Origin: Planktothricoides sp. SR001
GTDB taxonomy: Bacteria > Cyanobacteriota > Cyanobacteriia > Cyanobacteriales > Laspinemataceae
Direction: 5' to 3'
DNA length: 64,000 bases
NCBI RefSeq assembly: GCF_001276715.1
Contig: NZ_LIUQ01000035.1
Span: 1 to 64,000 of the forward strand
Shown: positions 36,100 through 45,659 of the stretch, in pieces
Layout of the letters: each line of letters opens with the position of its first letter
Numbering within the stretch: position 1 is the stretch's first letter
Translations under genes and position numbers: made by a program
The notes under the pieces: generated by a model
Databases searched by the model: none
The model's input: the letters and a program-made list of their open reading frames with translations, nothing else
What the model was told of the DNA's origin: nothing

Positions 36100-36780
36100 T
36101 GCTATATCCCAAAATCTGCCGTTAAGCCTCGGGGCATATACCACAAAATTTTGGGTCAACTTGACTATGCAGAAGAGTTGCCGGAAAACTTTGGGGACTG
36201 TCGGTTAGTTCTTGTCCGCGGGCAGTATTATCTGTGCGTCCCCTCATCCGGGCCTACCACCCATCAGCCCGACAACCAAGGGCGGGTGGTAGCCTTAGAC
36301 CCTGGAGTTAGAACATTCCTAACCTTCTTTTCTGAACAGAAAGTCGGGAAGATAGGAGAGTCAGATTTCTCCAGGATTCAACGTCTATGTCATCACCTCG
36401 ACGATCTGATTTCTCGATTTAGCTGCGTAAGCGCCCCGCAACGGCGGCGGATGAAAAAAGCCGCTGACAGGATCAGGGTCAGGATTCGCAACCTGGTAGA
36501 TGAATTGCATCCGCATTGCCGCCAGATTTCTGGTAGACAACTTTGATGTAATTCTCCTGCCAACGTTTGAGACTTCAAATATGAGCCGCAAGGCCACAAG
36601 AAAAATCCGCTCAAAGACTGTGCGGAATATGCTTTCATTTGGGCATTACCGTTTCGAGCAATTCCTGAAACATAAAGCAACAGAGCGCGGGTCTCTGGTG
36701 GTGGATGTCTGTGAAGCGTACACCAGCAAAACGGTTAGCTGGACTGGTGAGATTCGAGCAATTGGCGGGGCGAAAACGGA
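36100..36780 (+). pseudogene. tnpB: Broken IS200/IS605-type TnpB gene
   Basis: Recognised in two frames. The first (to 36546) has PRGIYHKILGQLDYAEELP, YYLCVP and the RuvC-I motif VVALDPGVRTFLTFF. After a frameshift near 36510-36525 the second frame gives VDNFDVILLPTFETSNMS (catalytic Glu) and VRNMLSFGHYRFEQFLKHK, then VVDVCEAYTSKTVSWTGEI and GGAKT, where homology stops. The N-terminal third, the zinc-ribbon end and the third catalytic Asp are missing. TnpB is the RNA-guided nuclease of these elements, and this copy is dead. No TnpA is present. Confidence 0.78.
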
Positions 36781-36888
36781 TACCTTTTTGCTAACTTTCA
36801 TTAACAAATGCAAGATGCTCACTCATCCAGGGCGTATCTACCAAAGCCCGCAAGAATATCCCGCGAGCGCCATTTACGTCTCGATCCA

Positions 36889-38145
36889 TCACCTTTCCAT
36901 CAAGAGCCGACTTAATGGGTCATCTCGGTAATGCTTACGAATCATTGCCGGGGATGTGTCCAGCAACGCGGCGATCGCCTCTTCCGACATCCCAGACTCT
37001 AACCAACGATTCTGGGTAGTGTGACGGGAATGGTATGTTGGGAGATACTCGCTGATTTCCCCGGCATCTACCAGTGACTCAACGACCGGCTTAAATATCC
37101 GATTGGTAAAATTGTCAATGGTGATATACCAACGACGGGGTGACGGAAAAACCAGATCGGGGTAGTGAGGCCGGTTGATAGTTTTTAGATGACGGGAAAT
37201 TCTTGGCTCACGGTGAATCGTCTCTTTTCTGGGAATTGCCATGATTAAATCTGCCAGTTCTGAGTTAACCGGAAAAACCCGTGGTGTATTTTTGCCGTTG
37301 CGATCTCCTTTACTAGGCTTGAGAATCCCATCTGTATAGGCACGGTCAAAGTAAATCTTGATAGGCCGGTCCCGTTCCCAGACGATTTGTTCCCACTCCA
37401 GAGGGATCGCCAGTTGCGGTCAGGCCCCGGTTAGAAACAGAAATTTTAAAAACTGACCATAGTAAGAATGCTTGATATAGGCATAGGGTGAGGTAAAGCG
37501 GTCAGTGGCGATCGCTTTGAGAATTGTCATGGCTTCAGAGTCAGAGTAAGCTTTACCAGATTTCTCAGGATTTTCACACTGACTCTTTAAAATGGCTAAA
37601 TCACGGCTATAAGGATTTTTTTCCCAGATGTCTTGTTTTACAGCCCAATTAGCGCAAGCGGATATCTTTGTGTAGTAAAAAACCAAGGTGCTTGGTTTGT
37701 AGTGCTTGGTTAAGAAACTCAAAAGTTCTTTAGAATTACTTAATCTCAGTAACTCTGGGTCAACTTTTGTGAGCATTTTTTCAACGCGGGGATAAGCATC
37801 TGTCAGGGTTGTTTCTTGAACTTTCCCTTGCTGAGTTTTGAAATCAACAAACTTAACCCAAGCATCTAGCAATGATGGGATTTTTGGCGCCACGGCAATT
37901 TTCAACCCAGGGCGATACTTTTGCAGTGTTGGATCGAATGCCGGTGGTTGTAATCCTAGAAAATCATGTTTAATATCTTGTCTAATGATATCTGCAATTT
38001 TTTCAGCCTTACGGCGGTCCCGTCGGTCATCCCATTTAAGTGGCAAGGTCATCTCATAATTTTTCTGCTTACCGTCTTGAGTCAGTCGAAACCTGATAAA
38101 TATGGACCCAGTTTTTTTGGGCTTAGGGGTGATTTTAGGAATCAT
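36889..38145 (-). pseudogene. Tyrosine recombinase/integrase interrupted by one in-frame TGA
   Basis: 418 codons plus stop in one frame from ATG 38145, broken only at 37420-37422. The N-terminal part has a basic arm domain (KKTGSIFIRFRLTQDGK) and a core-binding region (TKHYKPSTLVFYYTKISACANW). The catalytic part reads FLFLTGA-stop-PQLAIPLEWEQIVW. In relatives the residue after TGA(stop) is the first catalytic Arg (TGARPSE), so a CGA to TGA change removed it. The rest is intact: RVFPVN, YHSRHTTQNRWLESGMSEEAI and HYRDD with the probable Tyr. It may have mobilised the island that includes the intron and TnpB remains. Readthrough would be needed for activity. Confidence 0.85.
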
Positions 38146-38267
38146 ATATTATTTATTAGGGAACAATGGATCTGACTCCGATAATACCCCAAGTGGCTAT
38201 GAAGGTGGCGGTAACGGGGAAACAAACAGCTTACAACCTATATATAACAAGACTTGTAAAGAACTCC

Positions 38268-39572
38268 ATGAAAAACTCTTTCGATCTCAACCCAGCAAAA
38301 ACTCCTCCAGAACAACAGCGGCTTTATCATCACTGTACGACCATCGTTGACGAAAAATCTCCAGAAGAATTAATCGCTCTCATCCAAGCATTGTGGATTA
38401 ATGGCACGAATTATCCCAATGAGCAAGTCGAGAGTGCTCGAGATACTTTGCTATCTTATAAAGTCGAGCAAGAAGCGTTTAATATCTGTCTGTATAAATG
38501 TTGTCAAATTTTAATTGAAGCCTGGGAAAAAACACCGGCAACGGCAGAATTCATTCCCAAGCTAGTGGGTCTATTCACCGGCCCGGCAAATCCTGATGCG
38601 GACGCTTACTGGCGATCGCGCACCGCCTTACGCTTACATGAAAGGTTGCAAGCATTCCGTAAAAGCGAACAATGCCAATCTCTGCAACATTTCTTGGGAC
38701 TTTTGCAGCCCCAGGAAATTACCGTCAATCAGATCGAAAATCAGCCATTACAGTCATTACTCTATCGTTATCCTTATTTATATCCTTATAGTGTCAGCAG
38801 TGAAGACAGCGGTTCTTTATCAGCAACATTGCGAAGACTCAAATCTAAAAAAACCAAAGAATTTGATACCAATTTATCCCAATATGTGATTTCTCAAGTG
38901 CGGCGATCGCTCCCAGAAGCTAACGAGCATCAAACCACCAAAAATTCCCTGAGAATTTTTAGTAAAAATAATCCCACCTTTCTCACGGACAAAGAACTCA
39001 ATCGCGCCTTGCAAGAATATCTGGGCAAAGTAGACGGACATCCGAGTAATCGAGACTTAGCCCAAAGCTTCTCCAATTATCAACAGTCTAATATTAACTT
39101 TTATGGAGATTTCAAAAAACTCTTTTATCAATATCTAACCAAAACCCTCAATTCCAGCTACGGCATCCGTCAATTTAGTCCCCTGTTAGAAAAACACCTA
39201 GAAACCATTTTCCCGGCCAAAGCCGATGACCCAATCAGTGATTTTTTAAGTCTCAGAACTTGTACCGCTACATTACAATTTTTAGTGGTCGATATGACCC
39301 CGCCTTACAAGCACGTCATCTTTATGAATTTAATCTCTAATCTGGGGGCGATTCGCACCATGAGTTTACTGATGAAAATTATCTTAATTTGTCCTCAAGC
39401 CCGCCCTCAGCTAGAAAAGCAATTATGGATTTTATTTAAAAATTATGCAGCATCCCCTTGTCCGCAAGTCAAAGGACTAATTAAAATTTGGGAAAATTAT
39501 AATGTAGCCCAGGCTGCTTACTTTGGCAAAGCGGATTTATCTTGGTGTTTACAAATTCCTCGGACTAATTAG
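38268..39572 (+). CDS. Unrecognised cyanobacterial-type protein
   Basis: 434 residues from ATG 38268. An upstream in-frame ATG at 38166 is open, but its extension overlaps the recombinase promoter area and is poorly protein-like, so I prefer 38268. It is mostly helical, with no signal peptide or transmembrane helix. The text runs LNPAKTPPEQQRLYHHCTTI, IQALWINGTNYPNEQVESA, CLYKCCQILIEAWE, RYPYLYPYSVSSED, and a C-terminal KIWENYNVAQAAYFGKADLS. No domain is recognised with confidence. It follows the broken integrase and may be the host gene beside the insertion point. Confidence 0.6.
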   Translation: MKNSFDLNPAKTPPEQQRLYHHCTTIVDEKSPEELIALIQALWINGTNYPNEQVESARDTLLSYKVEQEAFNICLYKCCQILIEAWEKTPATAEFIPKLVGLFTGPANPDADAYWRSRTALRLHERLQAFRKSEQCQSLQHFLGLLQPQEITVNQIENQPLQSLLYRYPYLYPYSVSSEDSGSLSATLRRLKSKKTKEFDTNLSQYVISQVRRSLPEANEHQTTKNSLRIFSKNNPTFLTDKELNRALQEYLGKVDGHPSNRDLAQSFSNYQQSNINFYGDFKKLFYQYLTKTLNSSYGIRQFSPLLEKHLETIFPAKADDPISDFLSLRTCTATLQFLVVDMTPPYKHVIFMNLISNLGAIRTMSLLMKIILICPQARPQLEKQLWILFKNYAASPCPQVKGLIKIWENYNVAQAAYFGKADLSWCLQIPRTN

Positions 39573-40166
39573 TCCTGATTTCAGCCTACAGATATAGCGG
39601 TGGGCAACGGATGGGATAACGGATTGTAAATAATAATATCATGCAAAATTATGCAAATAATATCATTAACTCCTCTGTGTCCCTCTGTGTCTCTGTGGTA
39701 AAACCTCTAAGAGTGGGCAACGGATGGGATAACGGATTGTAAATAATATCATTAACTCCTCTATGTCCCTCTGTGTCTCTGTGGTAAAACCTCTAAGAGT
39801 GGGCAACGGATGGGCTGACTATTTTATTTATGCCGGAAATAGTGGTGGGCAACGGATGGGCTGACTATTTGATGGATGAAATAGTGATTGTCTGGTAGGC
39901 CGAAGCCCACATAACCTGGGTCTTGGTGTATTTGTAGGGGCGCTACGTCCAAGAGCCCTTACGTCCAAGCGCCCCCAGATCAGAACCGGATCCCGAGAAT
40001 TCGGGGGGCGCCAGCGGGGGTCGCCAGCGGGGGCGCCAGCGGGGGCGCTTGGACGTAGCGCCCCTACATAAAATAACATCGTCGATTTCTCGTCATTAAA
40101 TTTATCACCAAGACGTAGGGTAGGCATTGCCCACCCTACGAATCTAGTTAATAGGTCATAATAACT
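39573..40166. repeat. Long repeat-filled spacer
   Basis: GTGGGCAACGGATGGG occurs four times (from 39600, 39713, 39799 and 39845), the middle two as part of an 86-bp tandem duplication that also carries CTCTGTGTCCCTCTGTGTCT. A 134-bp inverted repeat at 39934-40067 (GTAGGGGCGCTACGTCCAAG and its inverse) contains three CGCCAGCGGGGG units. A perfect hairpin CGTAGGGTAGGC/GCCCACCCTACG lies at 40114-40140. No gene was found. Confidence 0.85.
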
Positions 40167-41105
40167 TTAGAAATAATTAGAATCAGCTTCTATGATGTTA
40201 CTGCTATCTTCAGCGGAGTTAGAGTGAGTAAATTCCTCAATATTATTCTCAATCCCCTGACAAATTTTATCCAGGGGTAAATCATTATGGTCGTAACCAA
40301 AGGGATTTTCTATTTCTACGCCAATTTCCTCAATACCAAACAAAGCAAAACTGACAATAGCAACAAATATCCCTGTCCAAAAACCTAGTTCTTTGACCAC
40401 CTGAAAGGGCAACATTAAACAATAGAGGAGGATCAGTTGATTCAGATGAATCACGTAAGCTGGGGGAATTGGTGTTCTCAAAATCCGTTCGCAACCGCCC
40501 ACATTATCCATTAAACGAGTCATCAGAGTATGAATACTAGCCAGTTGGTTTACCGTTAAAAGACCTCGGTTGTATTCTTGCTGTAAATAATCCCCTAACC
40601 AGTGAGTAATTTTTAGGGGCATATTTTGAGTATGTTGCAAAACTTGGTATTGAGATGGGGAAACCCAAGGTTTTAACTCATCACTGGCAGCTTGATAACG
40701 GAGATGGAGTTTTTTCGCGATCGCCAAGGCTGGTAATAAACGTAAGGCTTGAATTTTGCGATCGCGATCGCCCGGTTCAACTTCCTTAATGCTGACCGAA
40801 AATTGCCAAGCTAAATTGCGGATCGTATTCACCGTACTGCCCCAAAGTTTTCTGCCTTCCCAAAAGCGATCGTAAGCGGTATTAGTTCTAAAAACTAGCA
40901 ATAAACCTAAAACAATACTAGGAATTACACTGCCTAAAATCGGTTGAGAAACCGGCCATTGATTCAAGTAAAGAAAAGAAATCAGCAGGCCAAATGCTCC
41001 ACATAATAGAGACCGTTTCCAAACTCCCCGCAACACAGAACCTTTCATGCTAAAAGTTTTTCTTAGCCAGATAGTTTTGGACTTAAAGGACATTTTTTTT
41101 TCCAT
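40167..41105 (-). CDS. Bestrophin-like (UPF0187) anion channel
   Basis: 312 residues from ATG 41105. An ATG at 41093 and a TTG at 41123 are alternatives. Bestrophin-family features are FSMKGSVLRGVWKRSLLCGAF, SIVLGLLLVFRTNTAYDRFWEGRKLWGS (the family core) and NTIRNLAWQ. The remaining helices are present, then QVVKELGFWTGIFVAIVSFALFGIEEIGVEIENPFGYDHNDLP near the C-terminus. It forms a pentameric Cl-/bicarbonate channel in related proteins. In photosynthetic organisms homologues regulate thylakoid ion balance. It lies 18 bp downstream of a truncated crcB, so the two are probably cotranscribed. Confidence 0.88.
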   Translation of the reverse strand: MEKKMSFKSKTIWLRKTFSMKGSVLRGVWKRSLLCGAFGLLISFLYLNQWPVSQPILGSVIPSIVLGLLLVFRTNTAYDRFWEGRKLWGSTVNTIRNLAWQFSVSIKEVEPGDRDRKIQALRLLPALAIAKKLHLRYQAASDELKPWVSPSQYQVLQHTQNMPLKITHWLGDYLQQEYNRGLLTVNQLASIHTLMTRLMDNVGGCERILRTPIPPAYVIHLNQLILLYCLMLPFQVVKELGFWTGIFVAIVSFALFGIEEIGVEIENPFGYDHNDLPLDKICQGIENNIEEFTHSNSAEDSSNIIEADSNYF

Positions 41106-41123
41106 AAAATTGTCAACAATCAA

Positions 41124-41408
41124 TTATTCAGGGGATGATTTTATAGGTAATCGAGCTAATCTCACTCCGAGATAGATGCCCAGCATCCCTAGGAACATAC
41201 TACCATACCAGTAATTAAACGCTAAGGGTAAATTGGGTTGAGCCAAAAAAGTGCTAGTTTCTAGCCCAACGGTAGAAAAAGTGGTATAACCGCCACAAAA
41301 CCCAGTGGTTAAGAGTAATCGGAGTTCAGGGGGAAAATTCTTAATTTTTTCCCCTGCCCTATTCTCGAAATAAGCAATCAGGATACAACCCGTGATATTA
41401 ACGAGCAA
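41124..41408 (-). pseudogene. crcB: 5'-truncated fluoride channel gene (CrcB/FluC)
   Basis: The frame is open only from just after a TGA, and the first usable start is a TTG at 41408. It reads LVNITGCILIAYFE, LRLLLTTGFCGGYTTFSTVGLE and the final helix, so the first transmembrane helix with the GALGALLRY-type motif is absent. FluC proteins are usually about 125 residues, and this piece has 94. The channel motif GFCGGYTTFSTVGLE is intact. It is probably non-functional, unless a companion subunit completes it or a sequencing error hides the 5' end. Its operon partner is a bestrophin-like channel. Confidence 0.7.
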
Positions 41409-41449
41409 TTGGCATAAGCTGGTGAGATTCTGCCATCAATCAAAAATTT

Positions 41450-42445
41450 TTACCGACACATAACCAGATTTCCGGCGGAAATAAATCCGGGAATTGGGGC
41501 GGTAATTTGCAGCCATTTGCGGTTGGCATCATTTGGGTCAGGAATTTCCTGATAATTTGGCACTAAATAAACATCGCCACCGGGTTCTACTCCCCCTAAA
41601 TAAGCCGCCGAACTCGACGCATTCGCCCGAATTGCTAAACCATTGGGGGCAACTCGCTTTTCTACCCGCCGACAAAGTTCGGGATTCTTTTCTGTGGATG
41701 TGGAATTGGTCGTGGTATTTGTTGCTGCCGGAGTTTCTGTGGTAGAAATTTGGGGATTTTCCGGAATCTGCCCTACATCGTCACAGGGAATCAGGTTAGC
41801 TGCCGCTACAAATCCCGCGATCGGTGCAGCAATTTGCACCCAATTTCGGTTTTCTCCATTTTGATCCGCAATCAGTTGATAATTCGGCACCAGCATCACC
41901 CGTCCACCAGGGGGTAAACCTCCACGATAGGTGGAACCTTTCGATGCTTCTGCATGAATTGCCAAACCTTCCGGGGCTAGTTCACCAGAAACTTGACGGC
42001 AAAGATTTACCATCGCCTCCCGATCCGGAGAATTTTGGGGTTGGTTAACCGATGTTTCTTGAGATGTTTCTTGACAATCAATGAGATTCACTTCACTATT
42101 AGGATATCCCACGGCAACATATCCATTAATCGGTGACACAATTTCTACCCAAAGTCGCCCATCGGGACCGGGAATTTTTCTCGCACCTTCCGCGAGAGTT
42201 ACTTGTTGATTGCTCTCTAATCCGCCGATTTGCTCAGAGTTCGGATCCGGGCGCGATCGCACCGCCAATCCTTTCTCGCTATTCACTTTGCGGCAAAGAT
42301 TTGCCGATGCTTGGGCGACGATCAAATCACCTTCAAGCGCACCTTCAAGGGGAGTTGCTGGAGTTTTTAATCCCCCGAAAGAGGAAGCCATAAAAGTGAA
42401 AAATATCAGCCATTGACTCCAATGATTTAAGTGTTTTTTTGACAT
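41450..42445 (-). CDS. Exported triple SH3-domain protein
   Basis: 331 residues. A signal peptide (about 1-25, WLIFFTFMASSFGGL) is followed by three SH3b-like domains with recurrent C-R-K/Q/R-V openings: LCRKVNSEKGLAVRSRPDPN (about 50-125), LCRQVSGELAPEGLAIHAEA (about 147-226) and LCRRVEKRVAPNGLAIRANA (about 254-331). Each ends in a GYVAVG/GFVAAANL/GFISAGNL plus Cys block. Domains 2 and 3 are most alike. Bacterial SH3b domains commonly bind peptidoglycan, so a periplasmic or wall-associated role is likely. A Thr/Asn-rich linker lies before domain 3. Confidence 0.82.
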   Translation of the reverse strand: MSKKHLNHWSQWLIFFTFMASSFGGLKTPATPLEGALEGDLIVAQASANLCRKVNSEKGLAVRSRPDPNSEQIGGLESNQQVTLAEGARKIPGPDGRLWVEIVSPINGYVAVGYPNSEVNLIDCQETSQETSVNQPQNSPDREAMVNLCRQVSGELAPEGLAIHAEASKGSTYRGGLPPGGRVMLVPNYQLIADQNGENRNWVQIAAPIAGFVAAANLIPCDDVGQIPENPQISTTETPAATNTTTNSTSTEKNPELCRRVEKRVAPNGLAIRANASSSAAYLGGVEPGGDVYLVPNYQEIPDPNDANRKWLQITAPIPGFISAGNLVMCR

Positions 42446-42704
42446 ATTATTTCCTCCTCTTTTTGGTAAAGCAATATTATTTTAATTGCTGTGGGATTTG
42501 AGCGATGAGGTTGGGTTTCCAGCCATTCGCCCCCACCGTTGACGGTGGATCATGGTGGACGGTTTCCCGTTGGCAGAAATCATCACTCCTGGATAAAATA
42601 TCAGAAAATAACCAAACCTTAAACTACCCTAAATCCTATTTTGCCTAAAATTTTAGGAAATCTATGATTGGCGATCGCCTTTACTCCTTACCCAATTAAG
42701 CCAA

Positions 42705-44846
42705 ATGAAAATTAAACGTAGACATTTCCTCATGTTTCTCGGTATGAGCATTGGTGCGGCTTGTACTGGTCGCCCCAATGCCCCCGTCTCCCAAGATATT
42801 ATCAGCAAAACCACTGGTCTAAGCTTTCAGCCCATCTTTGGACCAATGCCTTTAGATGTGAATCAGATTAATGTGAGCGAACAAGCCCAAGCATTCAGTA
42901 ACTATGAAGTAATGGATGATTTAGTCTTACCAGAAGGTTTCAGCTATGAGGTAATTGCTGCCTGGGGGGATAAATTAGGAGCTTCTCGTGTCGGTTACAA
43001 CAATGACTATCTTTCCTTTATTGCCACCAGTGAAAATGAAGGATATTTGACCGCTAATTTTGAATATATCAGCGGCAAAACTTGGATGCAGACTTATGAG
43101 AAATTCATCGGTAAATCCCTGCCTTTTGCGGAAGTAATCAAAGCCCTAAAAGACAAAAAAGGTAAAATTGATGCCTATAGTTTGCCAGAGAACAATCCCC
43201 TGAAAGAAAAAATTCGGCAAATTTCTCTAGAAGCTTTAGAAGACCAGGGAATGGGGGTAATGTTCCTCCGCCGAGACAGCCAGGGGAAATGGCAGCGCGT
43301 CCCATCCCCAGGGGAACGGCGCATTTCTGGAATTGCTGGGTTAAAAGGTCATTATTTAAAAGCAACTGGCCCCGCAGTCGCGATTTTTAACCAACAAAAA
43401 AAACAAGGATATGATGATAATTTAGGGGCAAAAATTGTCGGCACTTTTGCCAATTGCGCCGGAGGAACTTCGCCTTGGGGAACGGTATTTAGTGCTGAAG
43501 AAAATTTCCAAGATCAAGTGCCAGAACCAGTCTATGCTGATGGTTCTTCTTTTGCCCCAGGGGAACGACCGTTTGTGATTTCTGGAGATATTGACGGACA
43601 AGGAAATGTTTTGGGTTTAGCGGGGAATAAATACGGCTGGATGGTGGAAGTTGACCCGGCTAATCCCAATGATTATGGCACGAAACATACTTGGTTGGGA
43701 CGGTATCGCCACGAAGCGGTGGCATTTTTGGCGGTAGCGGGTAAACCTTTGGCGGTCTATTCTGGGTGCGATCGCCGGGGCGGTCACTTCTACAAATTTG
43801 TCAGCAAAGGCATTGTTTCCCAGCCCAAAGATAAGGCAAATTCCCAATTAATGAATGAGGGAATGTTGTACGCGGCAGTATTTGAACCGGGAGGAAAAGG
43901 CCGTTGGTTGCCCCTGAGTCCAGAAACTCCGGTTAATCCCGTGATGCCTTCCACCGTTGCCGGGGGAATGGTGTTATTGCCCAAACGTCCAGAGGGGGGT
44001 ATTTTTGAGATTAAAAAAGATCAAGAGGCGATCGCCTTTAAACAAAAATACAAAACCCTTGGGGATTTATATAATGGCAATGCCCAAGAAAAACAAGGGG
44101 CAATTTTAATTGATGCTCACTTTGCCGCCAATGCTGCGGGAGCCACCTGCACTGCCCGTCCCGAAGACTCAGAAACCGGAACTGATGGCACTATTTATAT
44201 TGCCTTTACTTCTGGTTCTCCCGGTGGAGATGGTAGCCCGGATTTACAAATATTTTCTGGTCCCAATGGAGAACCCTGGGAATATGGGTGGATTATGAGC
44301 CTAAAAGAAGATGAAAATAACCCCAGTTCCCTGACTTTTCAGTGGGATATGTTAGCAATGGGCGGTGAACCCGCCGATGGGGGCGCGGGTTTTTCTAATC
44401 CTGATAACGTAATGATTGATCCAGCCAATAATGTCTGGATGGTCACGGATATTTCCACCGATAAACATAACAATCCCAAAGACAAAAAACGTCAAGGTTG
44501 CTTTGGCAATAACTCAATTTGGCATATTCCCACCAGTGGAGAAAATGCCGGAAATGCTTACTTATTTGGCATAGGTCCAATGGATTGTGAAATGACCGGG
44601 ATATTTTTTACCCCGGATCAAAAAACCTTATTTTTATCAGTCCAACATCCGGGAGAACAGAATGGAATTCGCCAAAACAGCGCCAGTGAAACTCGTGATT
44701 TTGTGATGAAAACCACCGATGGCCAAGAGTTTACCCAAAAACGCATTGTTCCCATTGGTTCTAATTGGCCTGGTAAAGAGGAAAATGACCCACCTCGACC
44801 GGCGATCGTGGCTATTCGCCGCTTAAATTCCCAGGCAATTACCTAA
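42705..44846 (+). CDS. PhoX-like alkaline phosphatase (DUF839), Tat-exported
   Basis: 713 residues. The start KIKRRHFLMFLGMSIGAAC is a twin-arginine signal with a possible lipoprotein Cys. Family features are TSENEGYLTANFEYISG, FANCAGGTSPWGTVFSAEEN (metal ligands and the catalytic-centre Cys/Glu of PhoX) and YGWMVEVDPANPND. Further blocks are GRYRHEAVAFL, YSGCDRRGGHFYKFV and PDNVMIDPANNVWMVTD. PhoX enzymes are Ca/Fe-dependent periplasmic phosphomonoesterases active under phosphate limitation. No clear Pho box is visible upstream. It is a single gene, with an Fe/Ca cofactor inferred from the family. Confidence 0.87.
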   Translation: MKIKRRHFLMFLGMSIGAACTGRPNAPVSQDIISKTTGLSFQPIFGPMPLDVNQINVSEQAQAFSNYEVMDDLVLPEGFSYEVIAAWGDKLGASRVGYNNDYLSFIATSENEGYLTANFEYISGKTWMQTYEKFIGKSLPFAEVIKALKDKKGKIDAYSLPENNPLKEKIRQISLEALEDQGMGVMFLRRDSQGKWQRVPSPGERRISGIAGLKGHYLKATGPAVAIFNQQKKQGYDDNLGAKIVGTFANCAGGTSPWGTVFSAEENFQDQVPEPVYADGSSFAPGERPFVISGDIDGQGNVLGLAGNKYGWMVEVDPANPNDYGTKHTWLGRYRHEAVAFLAVAGKPLAVYSGCDRRGGHFYKFVSKGIVSQPKDKANSQLMNEGMLYAAVFEPGGKGRWLPLSPETPVNPVMPSTVAGGMVLLPKRPEGGIFEIKKDQEAIAFKQKYKTLGDLYNGNAQEKQGAILIDAHFAANAAGATCTARPEDSETGTDGTIYIAFTSGSPGGDGSPDLQIFSGPNGEPWEYGWIMSLKEDENNPSSLTFQWDMLAMGGEPADGGAGFSNPDNVMIDPANNVWMVTDISTDKHNNPKDKKRQGCFGNNSIWHIPTSGENAGNAYLFGIGPMDCEMTGIFFTPDQKTLFLSVQHPGEQNGIRQNSASETRDFVMKTTDGQEFTQKRIVPIGSNWPGKEENDPPRPAIVAIRRLNSQAIT

Positions 44847-44893
44847 AATTATGCCCGGTTTTTTTGATTTTTTTATACCCTTTTTTTATCCCC

Positions 44894-44936
44894 GTAGGGG
44901 CGAAGCATATAGCCCTACGGGCATGGCGAAAGCATA
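44894..44936. repeat. Degenerate GGGGCGAAGCA-family repeat (copy 4)
   Basis: CGTAGGGGCGAAGCATATAG, then CCCTACGGGCATGGCGAAAGC. The left end is intact and the right end is changed or rearranged. It lies after the PhoX gene. Confidence 0.6.
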
Positions 44937-45080
44937 TCCAGGCAAATAATCTATCGGATAAAATCAACAATTTATTACCCGAATGCAATGCTGCCCTATC
45001 TCCTATACGCCAGCATGCTTGAAATCAATGGATTGTCCTAAAATTTTGGGCAATGCCCAGCTTAGACATTGCCCATTGCC

Positions 45081-45659
45081 TTAACCAGAAGCCTCTGACA
45101 TTTCAATCACTCGCCCTTCAATATCTTTTACCAGGAAATTGAGTGGCTTATCCCGGCGAATTTTATACTTAACTCCATAGCTTTGAACCCGCAATAGAAG
45201 TTGTTCTAAACAGTCATGGTCAAAGGCTACATGACGTTGCCGGTTTTTATTCCCTAAACTCGCACCCGATATGACATGAAGTTGGGTATTTTTTTTAATC
45301 TGATACCAGAGTCCCTCAGTTCCATTCATTTCCGTCCGGGTGGGTGCCGTAGTTACAGGGGACATATAAAGCGGATCGATACTGGCACTACCGAGGGTTT
45401 GCTCGTAGTTATAGTAATAGTGTAGGGGAACTTCCGCCGCTGGCAGTTCCAACAAACCTTCATAAAACTGCTTGGCAATTTCCAAATCCGACACCATTAC
45501 GGTGTAAACTTTGGGCGCACTGGTGAGGAACATCCACATGGCTACTGCATAAGCAGCCAGCAGCATCACCATGATCCCTTGAGTGGATAAGAGACTATCC
45601 AGGGGGAATGATGCGAAGAGGGTGGTTAAACTAGACATTAGACTAACGGTTAAGACCAT
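45081..45659 (-). CDS. Membrane-anchored VOC/glyoxalase-fold protein
   Basis: 192 residues from ATG 45659. Alternative ATG 45638. An N-terminal anchor (about 28-47, IMVMLLAAYAVAMWMFLT) is followed by a vicinal-oxygen-chelate domain: VYTVMVSDLEIAKQFYEGLL, LPLHYYYNYEQ-type region and HVAFDHDCLEQLLLRVQS, ending LVKDIEGRVIEMSE with a metal-ligand-type Glu. VOC proteins carry out glyoxalase, dioxygenase or resistance reactions, and the substrate here is unknown. The anchor is unusual and is seen in cyanobacterial members. Confidence 0.75.
   Translation of the reverse strand: MVLTVSLMSSLTTLFASFPLDSLLSTQGIMVMLLAAYAVAMWMFLTSAPKVYTVMVSDLEIAKQFYEGLLELPAAEVPLHYYYNYEQTLGSASIDPLYMSPVTTAPTRTEMNGTEGLWYQIKKNTQLHVISGASLGNKNRQRHVAFDHDCLEQLLLRVQSYGVKYKIRRDKPLNFLVKDIEGRVIEMSEASG

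Noticed and set aside
41409-41449. Fluoride riboswitch before crcB
   Set aside because: The 41-bp space before the fragment is too short, and no riboswitch fold text was seen.
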